A stretch of DNA of 64,000 nucleotides from Biscogniauxia marginata (taxonomy: Eukaryota; Ascomycota; Sordariomycetes; Xylariales; Xylariaceae): the NCBI GenBank assembly GCA_022695795.1, contig MU404095.1, positions 186,001 through 250,000 on the forward strand, written 5' to 3'. Numbering within the stretch: the stretch's first letter is position 1; the number at the start of each line of letters is the position of its first letter. The position numbers were made by a program, and so were the translations under genes. Of the stretch, positions 59,166 to 64,000 are shown one piece after another. The notes below the pieces were generated by a model. That model was not told the origin of the DNA. It saw nothing but the letters and a program-made list of their open reading frames with translations, and did no database searches.

Positions 59166-60648
59166 CTTGGCGAGAATAGTAGGATCAGAAAGAAGGGATC
59201 GCCAATGCAGAATCGGCAGGACAACATGGCCCCCTCATAGATTTGTATGGGCCGGGTGAAAGTTGGTGAGACACTTGCCTGCACGACGTGAGAGGCCGTT
59301 TTAGGAGCTTTCCAAGAGACTGTTGAGGGATACCATCGAGGTCCAGGCGCTACTTTTCTTGTGGGAACTTGCTATTCGTTCAAACAAGAGAAGGAAAAAA
59401 AAAAAAAGGAAAAGGAAAACCGGTTCTGTAGGTGTCTATTAATCTGACGGATGTCACATCCTGGATTGTTATGGACGGTTCCATGTTTGTGGTACGAGAA
59501 CGCCGCGGCTACCTGCTTCCGTAGATCGCAGACCGTAGATACAATGAGGTGAAGATGCATCGACCAATTTAGTTTTTTCTTCTTGTTACCTACTATTAAA
59601 CTATTTAAAAACACTACATATTTAACATAGCCTTAATAGTTTCATATATACCAAGCCTCTCTATTATTTAAACAGATGAAATTGTAAAAACGAAATTTTT
59701 CTTCGAATTTATTATATTTAGTATATGCTAAAAATGTAAAGTAAAGGTGGTTTTATCAAGTAAGACTCAATTAATCGATACTTATTTCACCTTACTATAA
59801 CTACCTAGGTAGGCCCGATATCTAACATTTTGTTAAGCAGGAGGGTGTCTTTTCTCAGATAGAGACGCGATATTGATATACACCTGCCTTCGAATATAAT
59901 TCGTGAGTAGCACGATGGAGGTTCACAGTGTATATAACATTAAATAGGCCCTTGCACGTGACTCTCAAGATTTAGCCCCCTATCGAGTACGGTACTTGTA
60001 AACGAGACAACGTGCATATTATACCAATAAAACTCACTAGATGTGTATTTCTGTAAGCACCTTCTTACATCACCACATTCTACCGCAACTCGTCGTCGAC
60101 TAAATACTTTCCCCCTTTCCCACCAACATGAATTGGACGTAATAGAAGTTGTCATTTCGCTGAAAGCGCACAACATCAAGTCCCCCACCAGGGTCCCATT
60201 AAATAAGCTTCTGTCTAAATGAGGTGGAAAGTATAACCCCTCAGCTCACATACATGCATGTAGCACCCGAAGCTTCGGAATGATATGATTAATATAACAA
60301 TGATCTGATTACCCTATGTACAAGGTGTAGCATCCCGCATCTTGTATTTCCGTATGTTTAAGCACGTACATTTACAGCTACCCGAATCAATACCACATCA
60401 TGTCATACTTTTTAATCCAGAATATGCACCTTAGCCGGTATCGAAACCCCACGTCCATCCACGCCCTTCGATCTTGAACTTGAACTTGAAAGTTCTTAGA
60501 GCAAACGAGCTAATAATGCAAGTCAAGATCGGTTATACCGAAGGTGTGCTTTTAAAAAACAATAATCTAACCAGCACAGCAAATCCACGTGTGCTACAAT
60601 ATTTATTTATATCATTGATACTAATGATCTATACTCTGGAATACACCA
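59166..60648. other. Intergenic region with an AT-rich patch
   Basis: 1.5 kb. The centre (about 59570-59790) is strongly AT-rich: 14 of 60 bases are G or C both at 59641-59700 and at 59701-59760. No gene, terminal repeat or coding remnant was recognised. Confidence 0.5.
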
Positions 60649-62640
60649 TCATGCATGCCTCTGTAAGGACCTTTGCGCTAACTCCTCTTGATTCTCACGT
60701 ACCCGCCGTACCTTTGAAGCGCCCGGTTCCATGTCGATCCATTCAAGGGCGGCATTCCAGATGCCTGCCTTCGTGAAGTCTGCCGCCGACGAACCCTGCA
60801 TATAACCAAAGCGGAAGTATTCGTCGTAGCTCGATCCGTTCTCACGCGACCAAACAAATTTGTCGTCCCCCGGCGTATTAAAGTAGCCGCGGAATTTTTC
60901 AACGTCGTTCACCAGTATGCTGATACCATCATATCGTATCTCCGGTGGTGAGTTCCATTGGAATGCGATGGTCGAAAGACTGCTGTTGACGACCGGCGGC
61001 AAGATCACGGGCAGCGCGGAACCGAGTTGGGCATCACCCGACAGAGATGACCAAGTCTGTAGAAAAGGGTCAAAGCCCCACCTAGCGATGCCATTGATGA
61101 ATAGGCCTACTAAGACGCCTTGATACAGCAAGGCTGGCCGTGTTTGCATGCTCGTACCTGGCAGAAGCAGTAAGGCGAGAATGTAGTGGTGGATACGCAA
61201 GTTGAGGCCGGGCAGGGCCAAGCAAATGAGGATGCTGAGGATAAACAGCGCATATAGCTTGAGGTAGCGTACGAGTCGGCCTTCTTGCCGGAAGTACCAT
61301 ACCTGAAATGCAGCAACGACAACTAGGACAATGACGATAACAGCAAGGGCGGCTTTAGCTCCGGGTTGCTGCTCAAGGTCATGACCGGTCAATCGCTGAA
61401 TTGGGATGAAATCAAGTGTGTAATTAGTCAGAGTCCCGACCCAGCAGCCGCCTAGCCACAACACCGTTTTTTCGACCTGGGCAGTCAAGCCTCTCAAAGT
61501 ACGCTTGACGCCCATCTTGTCGTAGAACACCCAGGCGCAGAACATGGCAGGGAGAAACTTGCCAAGGACGTTGGAGAAGAGACCAGCGATTGAGAGGGTT
61601 TCTGACGGTCGATCAGAAGCCATGCCCACCTGCCAAAATGCGATGATAAAGGTAGCAAAGAAAAAGGCGGCCGACGACGCAGTGAACAGGGACAAGACGG
61701 TGGTGAAGACTACGGAGATGGCCAACAAAGACCATCGGACGTCCCGCGCCTCGCATTGGACCCCGGGGAGGAATGTGAACGAGAGCGGGAAGTAGGAATT
61801 GAAGCCGACGCTGCTGACGCCGTGCCGTGCCGTCCCAGTGTAGTTCTGCTGTTGGCCGACCAGCGATACAACCCCACAACCACCCTGGGAACCCGAAATG
61901 ATGCCAGCGTGAATGGCAGCTCCGCAGATGAAAGAGTCGCCTCTATATGCCGGGTCTAACTCATTGGTCGGGTCGGGGGGCCCTCCAATGATCAATGGCG
62001 CATAAACTACTTCCTGGTCCCCCACGGCGCGGGGGTTGAGGGTTCGGTAGCTATCGCAATTCGAGGGGCACCTGAATGGGTAGTACGAGCCATTGAACGG
62101 TCTGCAGTTCATCCCATCTACTCCGCACTCGTTGTTCTTGCTCCAGAAAGATGCGCCGCAGCCGATGACGGAGGGCGCGCCCAGGCCGTCTATTTCGGAG
62201 GCGGCCTGGCCCTGCCACAAGACCAGCGCGAATGCGAGGATCCAGGCGGCGAAGTAGGCTATGAACAGCCAGAAACGATGCTTCTTGTCGGGAAGGAATC
62301 GATGGAGCAAGCGCAGGGGGGCATTCTGGACGACGGGGAATAGAGGCTCAATCTTCCACGTCTTGGGCGTCTGCGGTCCCTTCACCCACCTAACTACAGC
62401 CTTGCCTAGCTTCCGGGCGGGATAGGGGACCCATTTCCACCTCTTCCACGCCCCTTCTTCTTGCATAAAGCGCGGGGTTGGGGCGTTATCCGAGTCAGTC
62501 TCGTCGTAGTCGAAATGATGTCCCCGATGATCATCAATTGGGAAGTCTGGGTCGGACAAGCCACCGTCGGTCTGCTGGCGGCGCTGCTGCTGCTCGAGAT
62601 CGGGCGAATTTGGAGGTGGAGACGCCCGACTGTGGTTCAT
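60649..62640 (-). CDS. LCCL-domain multi-pass membrane protein
   Basis: A single exon of 663 aa from ATG 62640 (MNHSRASPPPNSPD); the open frame extends upstream only through a GTG. An acidic, disordered cytosolic N-terminus (about 1-75) precedes a basic segment and the first membrane helix (about 123-142). The LCCL domain follows (about 158-290) with its paired Cys (IGCGASFWSKNNECGVDG, NCRPFNGSYYPFRCPSNCDS, ICGAAIHAGIISGSQGGCG). About seven to eight more hydrophobic helices span residues 305-530, then a soluble tail with NGSSYDEYFRFGYMQG. Fungal LCCL membrane proteins are conserved, but their role is unknown. Its 5' end faces the QTRT2-like gene across 0.8 kb. Confidence 0.9.
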   Translation of the reverse strand: MNHSRASPPPNSPDLEQQQRRQQTDGGLSDPDFPIDDHRGHHFDYDETDSDNAPTPRFMQEEGAWKRWKWVPYPARKLGKAVVRWVKGPQTPKTWKIEPLFPVVQNAPLRLLHRFLPDKKHRFWLFIAYFAAWILAFALVLWQGQAASEIDGLGAPSVIGCGASFWSKNNECGVDGMNCRPFNGSYYPFRCPSNCDSYRTLNPRAVGDQEVVYAPLIIGGPPDPTNELDPAYRGDSFICGAAIHAGIISGSQGGCGVVSLVGQQQNYTGTARHGVSSVGFNSYFPLSFTFLPGVQCEARDVRWSLLAISVVFTTVLSLFTASSAAFFFATFIIAFWQVGMASDRPSETLSIAGLFSNVLGKFLPAMFCAWVFYDKMGVKRTLRGLTAQVEKTVLWLGGCWVGTLTNYTLDFIPIQRLTGHDLEQQPGAKAALAVIVIVLVVVAAFQVWYFRQEGRLVRYLKLYALFILSILICLALPGLNLRIHHYILALLLLPGTSMQTRPALLYQGVLVGLFINGIARWGFDPFLQTWSSLSGDAQLGSALPVILPPVVNSSLSTIAFQWNSPPEIRYDGISILVNDVEKFRGYFNTPGDDKFVWSRENGSSYDEYFRFGYMQGSSAADFTKAGIWNAALEWIDMEPGASKVRRVRENQEELAQRSLQRHA

Positions 62641-63472
62641 GATAAGATTTCTATCCACTACGACCGAGTCCCGTCCGTGGTCGTCTGGGTAAGTTACCGA
62701 GACGCTGGCTTACAAACAGCACTAAGGCGGGACGGCCGGGAACACGAGGAAATGTACAAGCTGATACAGACGCGTGATCGAGTTCTAAATACATATATAA
62801 ACAATAACGCAGTACGAGTATAACCAAAAATAGACTATTTGGCAGAGGTTGTCGAGACTGGACAGCCTGAAGAAACAACGCAGTTAACGCTCGACGATTG
62901 CGAGGCACCTCGAGGCGGGGAAAGCTGCGAAATGGGGCCCGAGGATCCGAGTCTCAGCTTTGTCCCGACTCGACAGATTTGTAAGCGGTGATTGGCTGTA
63001 GGTCAAGAGTGGTCCGTGCTCGGTGTTAACCCGAGAGCTCTGTATCTGAATTATGGGACTGAGGTAAGGCTGTGAAAGTCTAAAGTGCCCGTGGGCCCAC
63101 CTTTCCTAGATGTATTTAGTGTGGAATCCACAACTCGGGTGAGAACGTCTTATCTTTTTTTTCTTGGTCTGGGCTTGGCGTATTAGTATTGATCTACGGT
63201 TTAGTCAGGCTCAAAGCGCATTGCATTGTTGCTGCAAAGGTGACTTGTAAATCAAATACCTAGTAAAATAAAAATTAAAAAAATTAAAAAAATAGAGATC
63301 TCGAGTTACTGAATATCTAAACACTCATTATATAGTGTCTGTTTATGTATTTCCTCTCCCAATACTCCCGCAACTAGTCCCGTTTAGGTACAGGTCATAC
63401 GGCTCTTAAAAGTCCTGCTCTGTGCTTGGATTTGTCTCATTTTCCGAGTCGTCTTTGCCGGGGCAAGGCAGA
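62641..63472. promoter_or_regulatory. Divergent intergenic region, LCCL gene / QTRT2-like gene
   Basis: 832 bp between two divergent start codons, with an A/T-rich run (about 63257-63298). No gene is seen. Confidence 0.45.
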
Positions 63473-64000
63473 ATGGCCACCCCGAATTCGGATGAAGACA
63501 TGCGGACCATATTTAAAACTTTGAAAGACCCCTTAGTCAATGGCAGCGCTGCCAGACTTGGGAGACTGGCCCTCCCGAATCGACGTCCCATCGACACCCC
63601 AGATTACTTTGGCTCGACGTCGCGTGGAGCTGTTCCTCACATGACCCCAGACAATATCGTTAAGCACACCGAGTTCTGTGGTGTATATATAGCAATCGAA
63701 GACTGTAAGTGTCCCCTTATAAGTCGTCATCTCTGTACCAATTCACAAAGTCTTACGTTACGTGCAGTTTTAGAGCACTCTCGAACGAGGGCTTATCCGG
63801 CTATCTACAACATCAATGTCGAGGGCAGAGAACCTCTGCATGCTTATACTGCTACACCTCCGCACATGGCCACGATCCTGGGCGCCCGGCGGAGTCCAGC
63901 AGTGGCTGCTCCCATGGGCAACGGTCGTGATTACATATCTATATTCACCTCCACCGGCTTTCAAAAGCTGGATACTAAGAGTTACCATCGCGCTGTCGAG
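63473..64000 (+). CDS. Queuine tRNA-ribosyltransferase accessory subunit 2-like (C-terminus off the right edge)
   Basis: Exons 63473-63704 and 63768 to beyond 64000; 155 residues are visible. The 63-bp intron has donor GACT|GTAAGT and acceptor ACGTGCAG, and the join gives AIEDFLEHSRT. The TGT-family N-terminus is clear: GSAARLGRLALPNRRPIDTP, then YFGSTSRGAVPHMTPDNIV, and RRSPAVAAPMGNGRDYISI. In eukaryotes QTRT2 pairs with the catalytic QTRT1 subunit to insert queuine at the tRNA wobble position, often at the outer mitochondrial membrane. The accessory-subunit call rests on the visible N-terminus; the catalytic-subunit motifs would lie outside the window. Confidence 0.82.
   Translation, partial: MATPNSDEDMRTIFKTLKDPLVNGSAARLGRLALPNRRPIDTPDYFGSTSRGAVPHMTPDNIVKHTEFCGVYIAIEDCKCPLISRHLCTNSQSLTLRAVLEHSRTRAYPAIYNINVEGREPLHAYTATPPHMATILGARRSPAVAAPMGNGRDYISIFTSTGFQKLDTKSYHRAVE

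Overview
This is a nuclear window from a filamentous ascomycete (Pezizomycotina, most likely a Sordariomycete; species not determinable). Spliceosomal introns are short (47-190 nt) with GT or GC donors and CTAAC/CTGAC-like branch sites near the acceptor. The gene set is a single-copy fungal housekeeping set, including TSC2 and a CENP-I/Mis6 protein, separated by long non-coding stretches. I rebuilt exon structures by hand from reading frame, splice signals and family conservation; there is no transcript evidence.

Layout, left to right: PET127 mitochondrial RNA-processing factor (-, cut by the left edge); WDR83/MORG1 WD40 protein (+); GT15 alpha-1,2-mannosyltransferase (-); GCP5/Mod21-like gamma-tubulin complex protein (+); YJU2 splicing factor (+); a small orphan ORF (-); a 6.7 kb gene-empty stretch; a 225-aa orphan (-); a broken GC-rich ORF beside a 10-N assembly gap; a 295-aa orphan with an Asp/Tyr-rich tail (-); CAF16 ABC ATPase (-); MIS6/CENP-I with 8 exons (-); 4 kb without genes; a gene keeping only the C-terminal part of the fungal GH3/GNAT architecture (+); 6.3 kb without genes but rich in microsatellites; TSC2/tuberin (-) divergent from CSE1 (+, 8 exons); alcohol oxidase with 12 exons (-); GT25 glycosyltransferase (-); LCCL-domain membrane protein (-); and QTRT2-like tRNA-queuosine enzyme subunit (+, cut by the right edge).

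The genes do not form a biosynthetic cluster or a defence island. They cover unrelated core functions: mitochondrial RNA turnover, spliceosome, kinetochore, microtubule nucleation, nuclear export, TOR control, Golgi glycosylation and peroxisomal alcohol oxidation. I found no convincing new multi-gene system. The most unusual items are the N-truncated but correctly spliced GH3-C/GNAT gene, two probable GC-AG introns, a frame-broken GC-rich ORF next to an assembly gap flanked by G-runs and C-runs, sharp GC changes inside genes, and a TAGGTA/ACCTAGGT motif family seen repeatedly in intergenic DNA. No CRISPR, rRNA, convincing tRNA or intact transposon was seen.
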